Source of the DNA: Paraburkholderia humisilvae
GTDB taxonomy: Bacteria > Pseudomonadota > Gammaproteobacteria > Burkholderiales > Burkholderiaceae
Length of the DNA: 64,000 nucleotides
Reading direction: 5' to 3'
NCBI RefSeq assembly: GCF_902859855.1
Contig: NZ_CADIKH010000006.1
Span: 216,899 to 280,898 of the forward strand
The notes under the pieces are model-generated. The model saw nothing but the letters and a program-made list of their open reading frames with translations. It was not told the origin of the DNA and did not search any database. This document shows positions 1 through 9,603 of this stretch, piece after piece. The translations under genes and the position numbers were made by a program. Position 1 is the first letter of the stretch; each line of letters starts with the position of its first letter.

Positions 1-712
1 CCAGCGCGGCCGGATCGTTCGGCGCGACCGGTGGACAGCCCGCCAGGCCGAACGCGAAACGCACGCCGTCGCCAACCTCGTCTTGCAGCGCGGCGAGCCA
101 GATGTCATGCGGATGGGTCAGCATCGCCAGCTGTTCGCCGCCGTCGAGCAGCAAGGCGAATTTCGGCGAGAGCGCGGCGAAGCGCGCTTCGCTTTGCAGC
201 AACGTGAGAATCTGTGCGGCGAGACCGCTGGTGTCGATCAGCGCGGCGGGGTCGCGGCCGGCGGTGGGACTGATCATCAGATTGCGCACGTCGTCGGCTG
301 CCGGGTTGGCAAATCGCGCGGCGCTTGTTCCTTCCGCCGCTGGCGCATGCGGGCCCAAACCGGCCGCGAGCAGACGCTCGATCAACGCATGTTCTTCGCC
401 CGCGCGTACACCGCGTATTTGCAGGTTCGCGCGGTTCGTCATTTCAATGACGCCGCACGCGTGCGTTTCGGCCGCATCGGCGATCGCGTGCGCGTGAGCG
501 GCGCTCAGCGCGCCGCCCGGCAGTTTGACGCGGCAGATACCGCCATCACGAGCCGCGACGATCCGCAGCAGGCCCGGGCAGGCGGACCCGCGCGGCGGCT
601 GGCTGGCGGAGTTCGCGGTAACGGCGGGGGCGTGGTTCAAATCGATCACCGGGTTAGCGTCGCGCGACGGCCCGGGCGTCTCTCGCCGCGGAAGCGGGAG
701 CGAGCTCGGCAT
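1..712 (-). CDS. cobG: Precorrin-3B synthase CobG, N-terminal part (runs off the window)
   Basis: CobG is the ferredoxin-type nitrite/sulfite-reductase-like monooxygenase that makes precorrin-3B in the aerobic cobalamin pathway. About 237 N-terminal residues are visible and the gene continues past base 1. After a variable N-terminus of about 35 residues comes the block SACPGLLRIVAARDGGICR, followed by VIEMTNRANLQIRGVR, both typical of the first half of the nitrite/sulfite reductase ferredoxin-like domain. The ATG at 712 lies just after the cobalamin riboswitch, so the gene is very probably B12-repressed. The rest of the corrin genes run the other way from 2107. The iron-sulfur and siroheme Cys motifs lie outside the window. 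Confidence 0.88.
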   Translation of the reverse strand, partial: MPSSLPLPRRETPGPSRDANPVIDLNHAPAVTANSASQPPRGSACPGLLRIVAARDGGICRVKLPGGALSAAHAHAIADAAETHACGVIEMTNRANLQIRGVRAGEEHALIERLLAAGLGPHAPAAEGTSAARFANPAADDVRNLMISPTAGRDPAALIDTSGLAAQILTLLQSEARFAALSPKFALLLDGGEQLAMLTHPHDIWLAALQDEVGDGVRFAFGLAGCPPVAPNDPAAL

Positions 713-744
713 CGGTACACCCCGCCCGATGTTGGCTGGCACGA

Positions 745-905
745 ACAGTCTGGCCGGCAGGTCTCCTGGCTCGCAGGTCGCTGTCCGCATCGGCCTTCCC
801 GGTTGATCCAGTGGCGGGTGAGATGCGGACTCGCTGCATACAGTTGCGGGGGCAGCCACGGTGTGAAGCGTGTTCCCTGTTCGGCCCCGAAGGGCACCGG
901 CGACG
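745..905 (-). promoter_or_regulatory. Cobalamin (AdoCbl) riboswitch upstream of cobG
   Basis: Read on the minus strand, the leader holds the conserved B12 box GCCACTG (809-815) in the context CCGCCACTGGATC. It also has a 5' CGGTGCCCTTCGGGGCC stem region, the CCCCCGCAACTGTA segment, and a 3' GGAGACCTGCCGGCCAGA closing strand. It ends about 30 bases before the cobG ATG, so binding of adenosylcobalamin probably occludes translation or terminates transcription of cobG. The exact P1 ends were set by eye. Confidence 0.9.
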
Positions 906-1110
906 CTCCGTATTATGCCCTGATTCGGTACGCGCAATCACGCCAACGGCACGGGCGGTGTAGTACGCGGATAGCGCCTGCACGACGGATGCACGACGAG
1001 AATGTGCTCATCGTCCATTCGCAAGGAGGTGCATCCACCCGGATATTCGATTGCGTCTTCAGTATCAAGTGTCTGTTCACCGAACGATTTGAACTTTGAA
1101 GGAATCGAAC

Positions 1111-1902
1111 ATGCAAACCTTTAACGCCTATAGCAATCAGCAAGTTCAGTTTTACAACTACAACAACGATGCCGGCGCAGGTCAGGTCGCGCAGGCGCCG
1201 CAGAATGGGACGACGATTGCCCGCAATCCCGTGTCCGGCGGCGTACAGCGCGATGACGGCGACCAATCCCGAATCCTCAAGGATTTTTCTTCTCCAACCC
1301 GTCTCCTGAACCGGTACAACGCGCTATCCGGGCAGATATCCGGTGTCGCGGCGGCGGTGAATGGCGTGAAAGGCGACGTCGCGAACGTGTCGGCGCAGGT
1401 CGCCGACGTACGCACCGGTGTGACCAATGTCGCAGCGGACGTGAAGGGCGTGAAGGATGACGTCGCGAATGTGTCGTCGCAGGTCGCGGACGTGCGCAAC
1501 GGTGTGACCAATGTCGCGGCGGACGTGAACGGCGTGAAGGATGACGTCGCGAATGTGTCGGCGCAGGTCGCGGACGTGCGCGGCGGTGTGACCAATGTCG
1601 CGGCGGACGTGAGCGGCGTGAAGGATGACGTCGCGAATGTGTCGGCGCAGGTCGCGGACGTGCGCGGCGGTGTGACCAATATCGAAGGCAAATTCGCCGG
1701 TGTGGCCAAAGACATCGGACAGATCAACAAGAACATCGATACGCTGGAGAACCAGGCCGGGCAGGGCCAGCAGGCGCTGGCCGGCATCGGCACGAGGCTC
1801 GACAAGATCGACACCGCGGTTCAGGAATGCTGCGGCAGCAGGCACAGTGCGAATCCGGGCGCTACGACAAACGCGACCCGGCCGGCACCTGTGACCGCAT
1901 AA
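1111..1902 (+). CDS. Orphan protein with four 28-residue coiled-coil repeats
   Basis: I do not recognise a named family. The protein has about 263 residues. It opens with a polar Gln/Asn/Tyr-rich segment (MQTFNAYSNQQVQFYNYNND), then a basic linker, then four tandem 28-residue units of the pattern GVKDDVANVSAQVADVRGGV, and a C-terminal helix ending in a Cys-Cys pair (QECCGS). The 28-residue period is four heptads with Val at regular spacing, so a long trimeric or dimeric coiled coil is likely. There is no signal peptide or membrane segment. The start was chosen at ATG 1111 because GAAGGAATC sits at the right distance; a TTG lies five codons upstream. It could be a secreted, fibre-like or structural protein. 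Expression and function are unknown. Confidence 0.72.
   Translation: MQTFNAYSNQQVQFYNYNNDAGAGQVAQAPQNGTTIARNPVSGGVQRDDGDQSRILKDFSSPTRLLNRYNALSGQISGVAAAVNGVKGDVANVSAQVADVRTGVTNVAADVKGVKDDVANVSSQVADVRNGVTNVAADVNGVKDDVANVSAQVADVRGGVTNVAADVSGVKDDVANVSAQVADVRGGVTNIEGKFAGVAKDIGQINKNIDTLENQAGQGQQALAGIGTRLDKIDTAVQECCGSRHSANPGATTNATRPAPVTA
1363..1698 (+). repeat. Four tandem 84-bp units inside the coiled-coil gene
   Basis: Units begin at 1363, 1447, 1531 and 1615, each with GGCGTGAAG or GGCGTGAAA. They are nearly identical at DNA level, the middle two most of all, while the last third of unit four diverges. The period is exactly 84 bp, so copy number can change without breaking the frame. Confidence 0.9.
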
Positions 1903-1927
1903 CCGGCCTTTTCGACGGAAGCAACGC

Positions 1928-1949
1928 GCGGGCGCACGTTTGCGCCCGC
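1928..1949. terminator. GC-rich hairpin after the coiled-coil gene
   Basis: GCGGGCGCA, then CGTT, then TGCGCCCGC forms a perfect 9-bp stem 25 bases after the stop codon at 1902. No T-run follows, so it may be a weak terminator or an mRNA-stabilising hairpin. Confidence 0.4.
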
Positions 1950-2106
1950 AGGCGGCCGCTAGCAGCCCTTCGACCGCTGCTTGAAATCCGCGGCTTGCGC
2001 GGCCGCGCTTGCGTCGACAGCCACGGCGCCTGCCGTCGAAGCGCAACCGGCGCGTGCCGCTAGCGCTGTATCATTGCTGTTCTACAGGCGGTTTCGCTTC
2101 GTTTCG

Positions 2107-3372
2107 ATGTCGACGAATTCATTGCAGCAACCCGATCCGGAATTGATTCCTTGCGACCCAAACGGCCGCGCGCCGGTCTGGCTCACCGTCGTGGGCATCG
2201 GCGACGATGGCTTTGCCGGCCTCACGCGCGCCGCGCGCCGCGCGCTTTTCGACGCGTCGGTAATCTACGGCGGAGCGCGTCATCTGGCCATGCTGCCGGC
2301 CCGGCTGCGCGCGCGCCGGGAGCGCTGGCCGACCCCGTTCGATATTGAACCGCTGCTGCGCGAACAAGACGCACCGGTCTGTGTGCTGGCGAGCGGCGAC
2401 CCGATGCAGTTCGGCATCGGCGCAACGCTGGCACGCCATATCGGCGCGGAGCGGATGCGCGTGCTGCCCGCGCCATCTTCGCTTTCGCTTGCCGCCGCCC
2501 GGCTGGGCTGGCCGCTGCAGGACGTGGTGGCAGTGTCTGTGGTCGGCCGTCCGCTTGCCGCAATTCTCGCCTCACTGCACGATGGTGCGCGACTGCTGGT
2601 GTTGAGCAACGACGGCGCGACGCCGGCCGCGATTGCCGCGTGCGTTACCGCGCGAGGGTTCGGCGCAACGAAGATGACGGTCTTCGAGCATCTCGGTGGC
2701 TCGCTCGAACGCCGTATCGATGGGCTCGCCTATGCGTGGCATACCGCACAATGCGCCGCACTGAATCTGATCGCGCTCGATTGCAAGACGAGCGGCGACG
2801 GACCGCGCGTCGCGTTGACGCCAGGCTTACCCGACGATGCGTTCCTCCACGACGGCCAGTTGACCAAACGCGATGTGCGCGCGCTGACGCTCGCGCGGCT
2901 CGCTCCCGCGCCGCGCGAACTGTTATGGGATGTCGGCGCGGGTTGCGGCTCGATCGGCATCGAATGGATGCGCGCGCATCCATCATGTCGGGCGATTGCG
3001 ATCGAAGCACACGCTGAGCGCCAGCGTTTTATCGAGCGCAATCGCGACGCGCTCGGCGTGCCCGCGTTGCAGCTCGTCGCAGGTGCGGCGCCTGCGGCGC
3101 TGGCGGGCCTGACCTTACCCGATGCGGTCTTTATCGGCGGCGGCGTGACCGTGCCGGGCGTATTCGACGCGTGCTGGAGCGCGTTGAGATGCGGCGGCCG
3201 GCTGATCGCGAATGCCGTGACGCTAGAGGGCGAGGCCGTGCTTGCCGAATGCCGCAAGCGGCATGGCGGCACACTCACACGCATCGCGCTTGCCGATGCG
3301 CAACCATTGGGCGGCTTCGAAACGTGGCGCCCGGCCTTGCCGATCACGTTGTACGAAACCGTCAAATCGTGA
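2107..3372 (+). CDS. cobL: Precorrin-6Y C5,15-methyltransferase (decarboxylating) CobL
   Basis: CobL methylates C5 and C15 of precorrin-6B with SAM and decarboxylates the C12 acetate, giving precorrin-8. The 421 residues match the usual two-domain length. The N-terminal CbiE-like methylase begins with [15 protein letters not shown] and carries [13 protein letters not shown]. The C-terminal CbiT-like domain carries the SAM-binding stretch [17 protein letters not shown]. The frame is open to 1981, but ATG 2107 gives the expected N-terminus. Its stop codon TGA shares bases with the cbiD ATG (TGATG at 3370-3374), so the two are translationally coupled. The gene is first in the rightward cob operon. 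Confidence 0.93.
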   Translation: MSTNSLQQPDPELIPCDPNGRAPVWLTVVGIGDDGFAGLTRAARRALFDASVIYGGARHLAMLPARLRARRERWPTPFDIEPLLREQDAPVCVLASGDPMQFGIGATLARHIGAERMRVLPAPSSLSLAAARLGWPLQDVVAVSVVGRPLAAILASLHDGARLLVLSNDGATPAAIAACVTARGFGATKMTVFEHLGGSLERRIDGLAYAWHTAQCAALNLIALDCKTSGDGPRVALTPGLPDDAFLHDGQLTKRDVRALTLARLAPAPRELLWDVGAGCGSIGIEWMRAHPSCRAIAIEAHAERQRFIERNRDALGVPALQLVAGAAPAALAGLTLPDAVFIGGGVTVPGVFDACWSALRCGGRLIANAVTLEGEAVLAECRKRHGGTLTRIALADAQPLGGFETWRPALPITLYETVKS

Positions 3373-4460
3373 TGCGCGACGAAACGCCCGAACGGCCGGC
3401 GCCACTGCGCAGCGGCTACACCACCGGCAGTTGCGCGACGGCAACGTCGCTGGCGGCCGCGCGGCTGCTGCTCACCGGCACGACGAGCGACGTGGTCGAC
3501 ATCGTGTTGCCGAAAGGACAGCGCGTCGCGATGGCGCTGACGTTCTGCCACCTGAGTGGCGAGGGTGCGCAGGCCGGCACGACCAAGGACGCAGGCGACG
3601 ACCCGGACGTGACGCATGGCGCCGTCGTGTTCGCGCGCGTGACGTTGCGGGCGCAACCCGGTGTCGTTTTTCATGCGGGGCCGGGGGTCGGCACCGTCAC
3701 GCGCGCGGGTTTGACACTGCCGGTCGGTGAACCGGCGATCAACCCCGTGCCGCGCCGGATGATCACCGACCACCTGGCCGCGCTCGCCGCGGAGCACGGT
3801 TATGCGGGCGGCTTCGACGTGGCCATTGGCGTCGAAGGCGGCGAGGCGCTCGCATTGAAGACGATGAACCCGCGGCTTGGCATCGTCGGCGGATTATCGA
3901 TTCTCGGTACCACGGGCATCGTGCGGCCGTTTTCGTGCTCCGCCTATATCGCCTCGATTCATCAGGGCATCGACGTCGCGCGCGCAAATGGCTACCGCCA
4001 TATCGCGGCCTGTACGGGCAATGCGAGCGAGGATGCGATGCGCAAACACTATGGCTTGCCGGATATCGCGCTGATCGAAATGGGTGATTTCGCCGGCGCG
4101 GTGCTCAAGCATCTACGACGCGCGCCGGTCGAACGCCTTAGCCTGTGCGGTGGTTTCGGAAAACTCAGCAAGCTGGCCGCCGGACATCTGGATCTGCATA
4201 GCCGGAATTCGAGCATCGATTTATCGCAACTCGCGAGCTGGGCGACCGGGCAGGGCGCAACACCGGCTTTGCAACAGGCGATGCGCGACGCGAACACCAG
4301 CCAGCAGGCACTCGCGCTCGCGCACGAAGCCGGCGTGCCGCTCGGCGACATCGTTTGCGCTCGTGCGCTCGGGGTGGCGCGCGAGATCGTGCCGAACGAG
4401 GTTAGCGTGGAAGTGTTCGCGATCGATCGCGTGGGACACCTCGTCGGGACCGCACGATGA
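3372..4460 (+). CDS. cbiD: Cobalt-precorrin-5B C1-methyltransferase, CbiD family
   Basis: The protein has 362 residues. The N-terminal signature [19 protein letters not shown] is diagnostic of CbiD, which methylates C1 with loss of the extruded acetaldehyde unit during ring contraction. Further in are [10 protein letters not shown] and an [10 protein letters not shown] segment. CbiD was first defined in the cobalt-early pathway, but Burkholderia-type clusters use it in place of CobF within an otherwise CobG/CobL/CobM aerobic set; that is the situation here. ATG 3372 overlaps the cobL stop, and its own stop overlaps the cobK start (ATGA at 4457), giving a tight operon. Confidence 0.93.
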   Translation: MRDETPERPAPLRSGYTTGSCATATSLAAARLLLTGTTSDVVDIVLPKGQRVAMALTFCHLSGEGAQAGTTKDAGDDPDVTHGAVVFARVTLRAQPGVVFHAGPGVGTVTRAGLTLPVGEPAINPVPRRMITDHLAALAAEHGYAGGFDVAIGVEGGEALALKTMNPRLGIVGGLSILGTTGIVRPFSCSAYIASIHQGIDVARANGYRHIAACTGNASEDAMRKHYGLPDIALIEMGDFAGAVLKHLRRAPVERLSLCGGFGKLSKLAAGHLDLHSRNSSIDLSQLASWATGQGATPALQQAMRDANTSQQALALAHEAGVPLGDIVCARALGVAREIVPNEVSVEVFAIDRVGHLVGTAR

Positions 4461-5200
4461 CGCGCATTCTGCTGCTAGGCGGGACGGGGGACGCGTTGCA
4501 GGTTGCGCGTGCGCTTCACGCCGTCGATGTATACAGTCTCGCAGGCATCGGCAAGGTGCCGGTCGATCTGACTTGTGCGGTGCGTGTCGGCGGTTTCGGC
4601 GGCGCGCAAGGGCTGCAGGCGTACCTTGCGCATCAGCGCATCGGGTTGCTGATCGACGCGACGCACCCGTTCGCGGCACGCATCAGCGCGAACGCCGCGC
4701 AGGCCTGTCGCGATGCGGCGATACCCTATTGGGCGCTGCGACGCGCGCCGTGGCAGCCGCAGGCGGACGACCGCTGGCAGATGGTCGATAGCTGGCAGCA
4801 GATCGTCGCGGCGCTGACGTTGTACCGGCGTCCGCTCTTCACGCTTGGCCGCGAGCCGCTCGCGCATCTCGACGAGATTCCCTCTGATCAATACTGGGTT
4901 GTGCGTTGCCTCGAAGCCCACGCGGGCGATGCGCGCGCATCGGTGATCGGCGCGCGCGGGCCGTTTACGATCGACGGCGAGCGCGCGTTGTTTGACAGGT
5001 ATGACATCGATGTCATTGTCACGAAAAACAGCGGTGGCAGCGCGACGGCGGCCAAGCTCGACGTCGCGCGCGAACGCGGCTTGCCGGTCGTGATGACGCG
5101 GCGCCCGGAATTGCCGCCAGCCGACCGCGAATTCGACGGTCCAGCCGCGCTATTGCAGGTATTGCGGGAGCTGAAGCCGCATTACCGAGCCGCGCGCTAG
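4457..5200 (+). CDS. cobK: Precorrin-6A reductase CobK/CbiJ
   Basis: CobK reduces precorrin-6A to precorrin-6B with NADPH. The 247 residues begin [20 protein letters not shown], a Rossmann-like nucleotide-binding start typical of the family. The segment [15 protein letters not shown] and the C-terminal [19 protein letters not shown] are also family blocks. It overlaps cbiD by four bases. A gap of 77 bases separates it from cobM. Confidence 0.92.
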   Translation: MTRILLLGGTGDALQVARALHAVDVYSLAGIGKVPVDLTCAVRVGGFGGAQGLQAYLAHQRIGLLIDATHPFAARISANAAQACRDAAIPYWALRRAPWQPQADDRWQMVDSWQQIVAALTLYRRPLFTLGREPLAHLDEIPSDQYWVVRCLEAHAGDARASVIGARGPFTIDGERALFDRYDIDVIVTKNSGGSATAAKLDVARERGLPVVMTRRPELPPADREFDGPAALLQVLRELKPHYRAAR

Positions 5201-5277
5201 TCGGCCCGAGCGTCGTTGATAGCGGACCACGCAGCGAGGCCATCGCAGTTGGAACGACACTTCTGGAGTTCAGATTC

Positions 5278-6021
5278 ATGACAGTATTTTTTATCGGCGC
5301 GGGGCCGGGCGACCCCGAATTGATCACGGTCAAGGGGCAGCGCCTTGTGCGAACGTGCCGGGTGATTCTCTATGCGGGGTCGCTGGTGCCAGACGCGGTG
5401 CTCGAGGGAAACGTGGCTGAAGTGATCGTGAACACCGCCGAGCTCGACCTCGACGAGATCGTCGCGCTGCTCGCTGACGCACATGCGAGAGGCGAGGATG
5501 TCGCACGCGTGCATTCGGGCGATCCGTCGTTATACGGCGCGATCGGCGAGCAGATCCGGCGTCTGCGCGAGTTGGGCATTCCGTATGAGATCGTGCCCGG
5601 CGTGACGGCGACTGCCGCCTGCGCGGCCACGCTAGGCTGTGAACTGACGCTACCCGATGTTTCGCAGACGCTGATCCTGACACGCTATGCGCGCAAGACA
5701 TCGATGCCGGAAGGCGAGGAACTGGCCGATCTGGCGCGGCACCGCGCGACGATGGCGATTCACCTCGGGGTGCGGCATATCGCGCGCATCGCCGAAGAAC
5801 TGATTCCGCACTACGGAGCGGATTGCCCGGTGGCGGTCGTGTATCGCGCCAGTTGGCCCGACGAGGAGAAAATCGCCGGCACCCTGGCCGATATCGCCGC
5901 CAGGGTGCAGGACACCGATATCGAGCGGACCGCGCTGATTCTCGTGGGACATGTGCTGACCGCCACGCACTTCGCGGACTCGACGCTTTACGCGAAGGGG
6001 CCGGCTGCACCTGACGAGTGA
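5278..6021 (+). CDS. cobM: Precorrin-4 C11-methyltransferase CobM
   Basis: CobM transfers a methyl group from SAM to C11 of precorrin-4. The 247-residue protein starts MTVFFIGAGPGDPELITVKG, the GxGxGDxxxLT-type signature of tetrapyrrole methylases. It then carries HSGDPSLYGAIGEQIRRL and YEIVPGVTATAACAATLG, both conserved in CobM/CbiF. GGAGTTCAGATTC gives a ribosome-binding site before ATG 5278. It is the last corrin gene visible on the plus strand; cobI, cobJ and cobH are not in this window. Confidence 0.94.
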   Translation: MTVFFIGAGPGDPELITVKGQRLVRTCRVILYAGSLVPDAVLEGNVAEVIVNTAELDLDEIVALLADAHARGEDVARVHSGDPSLYGAIGEQIRRLRELGIPYEIVPGVTATAACAATLGCELTLPDVSQTLILTRYARKTSMPEGEELADLARHRATMAIHLGVRHIARIAEELIPHYGADCPVAVVYRASWPDEEKIAGTLADIAARVQDTDIERTALILVGHVLTATHFADSTLYAKGPAAPDE

Positions 6022-6188
6022 TCGGGTTCGGAACGGGCTGTCTCGCGATGGCCGACACCTGGCCGGCAACAGGATGCCGGCGCCTGAGTCGGATGCCGGC
6101 GACTTGCCTCTACTGCGTAGCGCCCGGAGCGATCGTGTGGCCGCAATCGATCAACGGGTTCAGTTTGAGGCGCCAGATGTCGTCCGAT

Positions 6189-6575
6189 TTACGCCATGTG
6201 AGTGAGATCGAAACGGCCGACGTGCCCGAAGCGGGGACGGTAGTCCGCATCGCCGTCACGGGTGGAGTAACCGGTGAGGTGCCAATGCTTGCCGTCCCGA
6301 TTGATGTCAACCGTGGCTCTGTTTCCGTTGATGGTGACCCGGGTGTCGTCCCGGCTATCGAAGACTTCGTTGTGTGATTTGAGCCGGATTACGTCACGCA
6401 CCTTTGCCCGATCGGATGCTCCGCTCCATGTTGAATCCTCCGCGTGGAGCCGCGCTTTTTCGAGCCTGAAAGCTTCGTCGGGCGATTCGGAAATCCGCGA
6501 ATTGAATAACGCGCCGGCGTCCTTGAATTGCGTACCCACCCGCATTGCATGGTTCGATTGCGAAGTCACTTGCAT
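6189..6575 (-). CDS. Orphan hypothetical protein, 128 residues
   Basis: The family is not recognised. The protein is hydrophilic, begins MQVTSQSNHAMRVGTQF, and is rich in Asp, Arg and His. It has a beta-rich second half (TRVTINGNRATVDINRDGK, then HWHLTGYSTRDG). No signal peptide or membrane segment is visible. ATG 6575 was chosen over the longer open frame to 6710 because GAGGAT stands seven bases upstream. It is monocistronic, placed between cobM and the transporter pair. The polar Ser/Gln-rich N-terminus would fit a secreted protein, but there is no further evidence. Confidence 0.6.
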   Translation of the reverse strand: MQVTSQSNHAMRVGTQFKDAGALFNSRISESPDEAFRLEKARLHAEDSTWSGASDRAKVRDVIRLKSHNEVFDSRDDTRVTINGNRATVDINRDGKHWHLTGYSTRDGDADYRPRFGHVGRFDLTHMA

Positions 6576-6892
6576 GTTTGCATCCTCATAGAAGGGCAAT
6601 AAATCCGGATTCAGGAAACTGCGGCGATCAGAAACCGATCGATCGTCTAACGCGAGATGGGCTCTCCAGTTTATCGACGCGTTTCCATTCTTTATCCGGC
6701 AACCGCGCAACAGGTGGTATCAGGACACGCTCACTTGGGACCGTAAACCATCGTACGGCCGACGCCATTCGAGCCGGTTATGGTCGTTGCCAGTCAGAAC
6801 GGAAAGAACGACTGACCCTGCACTTCACGCGTCCGCAAGCAAGCGGGCGCATGAAGCGCAAAGAAGAAGCGGGTCGGCGAAGACCGCGGAGG
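6576..6892. other. Intergenic stretch, no gene seen
   Basis: About 320 bases between the start of the orphan gene at 6575 and the stop of the transporter at 6893. It holds the ribosome-binding site of the orphan gene; no convincing open frame, repeat or hairpin was seen. Confidence 0.6.
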
Positions 6893-8377
6893 TTAGTGCG
6901 TTTGCGCGCCGGACTGCTCCGCGCGCAGATGCGGTTGCGTCACCGCGCTGACGATCGCCAGCACGATCACATTCAACGTGAGCGCGACAAAGCCGATATT
7001 CACATCCTTTAACGTATCCGGCAGGAACGGCAGCAACTGGCCGACACTCAGATGCATCACCGTCGTCACGGTCACGACCAGCACACCGACTGCGATCCCG
7101 CAAAACGCCCCTTGTTTCGTCACCCGGTTGCGCGGCGCGAGGCTGCACACCAGGGCCGGGAACAACTGCGTGACGAAGTTGTACCCCATCAGCAGCAGTG
7201 CGACGATCGTCTCGCCGCCGTGCAGCGTGAACAGCACCGCGACGAGCGCGACCACCGGCACCATGAACCGTGCGAGCCTGGCGACGACCGCATCCGACGC
7301 ATGGCGTGCGAGCGCGCCGCGGTAGATATCGTTGGCAAGCAAAGTCGACGCGGTGGTCAGAATCATCGAGCCGGGCACGAGCGCGGTCAGCACGCCGGCC
7401 GCGCCGACCACGCCGACGAACCACGGGTCGAAGGTCTGAAGCGTCAGCCGGAACAGCGACAGGTCGATATCGCCGCCTTTGAGCCCCGGCACCCTGAGCG
7501 TCGCGGCGAAGCCGACAAAAAACACGAACAGCAGAATCAGCTGATAGATCGGCAGCACCATCGCGTTGCGCCGGAAGATCCGTTCGTTCTTCGCGGTGAA
7601 TACGGAGCCGAACGTATGCGGCCACATGAAAAAGCCGAGCGCGGTGAGCAGCACGGTCGACTGGAACCACACGAGGCTCGTGCCTGCGCCCTTGTCCGCG
7701 AGCGTCAGGAAGCCGGGCCGCGCCGCATCGATCGCACGGAACATCTCGCCGAGGCCGCCGTAATGATGGATCGGCAGATAGATGCCGAGAAACAGCACCA
7801 CCCCGAGAATCAGCAGATCTTTCATTACCGAGTTCCACGCGGAGCCGCGCACCCCCGATGCGATCACATAGATCGCGACGACCACCGCGCCGATCCAGAT
7901 TGCGGTCGTCGACGATATCGCGCCATAGGATGTGGTCGCAACAATAATGCCGAGACCCTTTAGCTGCAGCACGAGGTACGGAATCAGCGCTGCAACGTCG
8001 ACGACCGCGACCAGCACGCCGAGCGCGTGGCTATCGTATTTGCGCGCGAAAAAGTGGGGCTGCGACACGAGCCTGTGCGTTTTCGCAAAGCGCCATACAG
8101 GCGGTAGAAGCCAGTACGACAGCACATACGCGAGCGTTGCATACGCAAGGATGTAATAGACAGGCGCACCCTTGCCATACGCGAATCCGCTGCCGCCAAG
8201 GAACGTGAACGTGGTGTAGATCTCGCCGGCCATCAGCAGGAACACGAACGCGGTGCCGAAGCTGCGTCCGCCGACCGTCCACTGCTCGAGGTTCATATCG
8301 TGGCCGTGGCGTGCCCGCACGCCCAGATACAGCGCAAACAGCGTCACCGCGGCAATGATCACCAGGGCCGTGCTCAT
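6893..8377 (-). CDS. Sodium:solute symporter (SSS family) permease
   Basis: A 494-residue inner-membrane transporter with about 13 hydrophobic segments. The N-terminal LEQWTVGGRSFGTAFVFLL and GEIYTTFTFLGGSGFAYGKG are typical of SSS permeases that import small carboxylates or similar solutes with Na+. The substrate cannot be read from the sequence; monocarboxylate (MctP-like) transport is one possibility. Its ATG overlaps the stop of the upstream DUF3311 gene by four bases, a pairing known for this subgroup, so the two probably form one two-component transporter. Confidence 0.85.
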   Translation of the reverse strand: MSTALVIIAAVTLFALYLGVRARHGHDMNLEQWTVGGRSFGTAFVFLLMAGEIYTTFTFLGGSGFAYGKGAPVYYILAYATLAYVLSYWLLPPVWRFAKTHRLVSQPHFFARKYDSHALGVLVAVVDVAALIPYLVLQLKGLGIIVATTSYGAISSTTAIWIGAVVVAIYVIASGVRGSAWNSVMKDLLILGVVLFLGIYLPIHHYGGLGEMFRAIDAARPGFLTLADKGAGTSLVWFQSTVLLTALGFFMWPHTFGSVFTAKNERIFRRNAMVLPIYQLILLFVFFVGFAATLRVPGLKGGDIDLSLFRLTLQTFDPWFVGVVGAAGVLTALVPGSMILTTASTLLANDIYRGALARHASDAVVARLARFMVPVVALVAVLFTLHGGETIVALLLMGYNFVTQLFPALVCSLAPRNRVTKQGAFCGIAVGVLVVTVTTVMHLSVGQLLPFLPDTLKDVNIGFVALTLNVIVLAIVSAVTQPHLRAEQSGAQTH

Positions 8378-8601
8378 CGGCGATCCTCCGCGGCGGAGGC
8401 CGTGCCGTGCTCGACCGGCTCACGGTTGACCGGGTCGAGCCGGTAGATGATTGCCATGATCACCGCGCTTAGCACTACCCACATCACGATCCACGCCAGC
8501 ACCAGCGGCATGCCGAGCACCAGCGGTTCGACACGGTTGACGAACGGAACGCCGAGCAGAATGCCGATAAACGGCAGCACAGCGAGCAGACGAAAGGACA
8601 T
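8374..8601 (-). CDS. DUF3311 small membrane protein, partner of the SSS permease
   Basis: A protein of 75 residues with two transmembrane helices (LLAVLPFIGILLGVPFV and MPLVLAWIVMWVVLSAVIM) and a charged C-terminal tail. This is the layout of DUF3311 proteins found next to SSS permeases. ATG 8601 is preferred because GGAG lies seven bases upstream; in-frame ATG 8607 and GTG 8613 are alternatives. Its stop overlaps the start of the permease, suggesting translational coupling and a role in assembly or stability. Confidence 0.82.
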   Translation of the reverse strand: MSFRLLAVLPFIGILLGVPFVNRVEPLVLGMPLVLAWIVMWVVLSAVIMAIIYRLDPVNREPVEHGTASAAEDRR

Positions 8602-8931
8602 AGGCATCTCCACGAACGATAAGTGCGTTGCGGGTCGATACGTCTTCGGAAGGCGGGCCTGCGGGTCCGACTGTATGCCGCCTTGTTCGCTTAAGCCAAG
8701 CGATCAAAAATATGAATGAAAATTGAAAGCTATGCGACGCAGATGAAGGTGCGCATACCCGATGCCTGCACCGATCGCGCGTGCGATGACGCATTCATGC
8801 GCTCGCGGGGTAACCCTGCGATGCCGCGCTGCGGGGTCGATGCGGTCCAGCTGAGGTTACACTGTGCGCGGCGCGTGCGCGCGGACCACCGGACGTGAAC
8901 CGCATGCGCACTGAACACGGAGCTGAAAAAA
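8602..8931. other. Divergent intergenic region, no gene seen
   Basis: This spacer of 330 bases separates the leftward transporter pair from the rightward marC-like gene and must hold both promoters. A good ribosome-binding site (GGAGCTGAAAAAA) precedes 8932. I see no coding frame or strong repeat. Confidence 0.6.
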
Positions 8932-9603
8932 ATGATAGGCGGCCTCGTCTCCGAAATCCTGTTCGGCTTCACCGGGTTGATCAGCATCATCAATCCGTTT
9001 GCCATTGCGTTCGTGTTTCTCGACCGCACCGAGACGCTCACCGTCGAAGAGCGCGCGGCGCTCGCCAAGCGCGTGTCGATCAACGCGTTCTTCGTGCTGA
9101 TCGTCGTGTTCTTTGTCGGCACGCCGGTGCTGCATTTCTTCGGCATTTCGATCGAGGCGCTGCGCATCGGCGGCGGACTCGCCGTCGCGGTGAGCGCGTG
9201 GAACATGCTGAATGCGCCCGAAACGCGCACCGACGTCACGACCGCGAAGCCGGTCGATCCGGACCATGCGACCTCCAAGGCCTTCTTTCCATTGACGATG
9301 CCGCTCACCACCGGCCCCGGCACGATCGCGACCGCGATTGCGCTCAATGCAAACCGCACGCACAAGCTGTCCGAGTTCCTGCTGTCGTCGATCGCGTCGG
9401 TGGCGATCTCCGTCCTTGTCGTGCTGGTCATCTATTTCACGTACAGTCGCTCTGCGTATATCGCGCACTTTCTCGGCAAGGAGGGCACCAAGGTTGCGCT
9501 GCGCGTGTCGGCCTTCCTGCTGCTTTGCATTGGTGTACAGATCATGTTGACCGGGTTTTCCGAGTTTCTCGCGCCGCTTGCGGGAAATACGCCTGCTCCA
9601 TGA
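8932..9603 (+). CDS. MarC family (UPF0056) integral membrane protein
   Basis: A protein of 223 residues with six predicted transmembrane helices. It begins with the family pattern GLISIINPFAIAFVFLD; the middle block FFPLTMPLTTGPGTIATAIA is the second conserved NP/GPG region of MarC-like proteins. The function of the family is unsettled, and it should not be read as an antibiotic-resistance determinant. The gene is monocistronic. Start ATG 8932 is supported by GGAG eleven bases upstream. Confidence 0.88.
   Translation: MIGGLVSEILFGFTGLISIINPFAIAFVFLDRTETLTVEERAALAKRVSINAFFVLIVVFFVGTPVLHFFGISIEALRIGGGLAVAVSAWNMLNAPETRTDVTTAKPVDPDHATSKAFFPLTMPLTTGPGTIATAIALNANRTHKLSEFLLSSIASVAISVLVVLVIYFTYSRSAYIAHFLGKEGTKVALRVSAFLLLCIGVQIMLTGFSEFLAPLAGNTPAP

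Noticed and set aside
646..983. Minus-strand frames covering the riboswitch
   Set aside because: They are translations of the structured RNA leader and do not match cobG, which starts at 712 in its own frame.
83..1099. Long plus-strand open frame of 338 codons over the cobG start and riboswitch
   Set aside because: It is the antisense shadow of cobG and its structured leader; composition is Arg-rich and no family is seen.
5001..5016. 16-bp palindrome ATGACATCGATGTCAT inside cobK as an operator
   Set aside because: It encodes the conserved YDIDVI stretch of CobK in frame, so the palindrome is explained by coding sequence.
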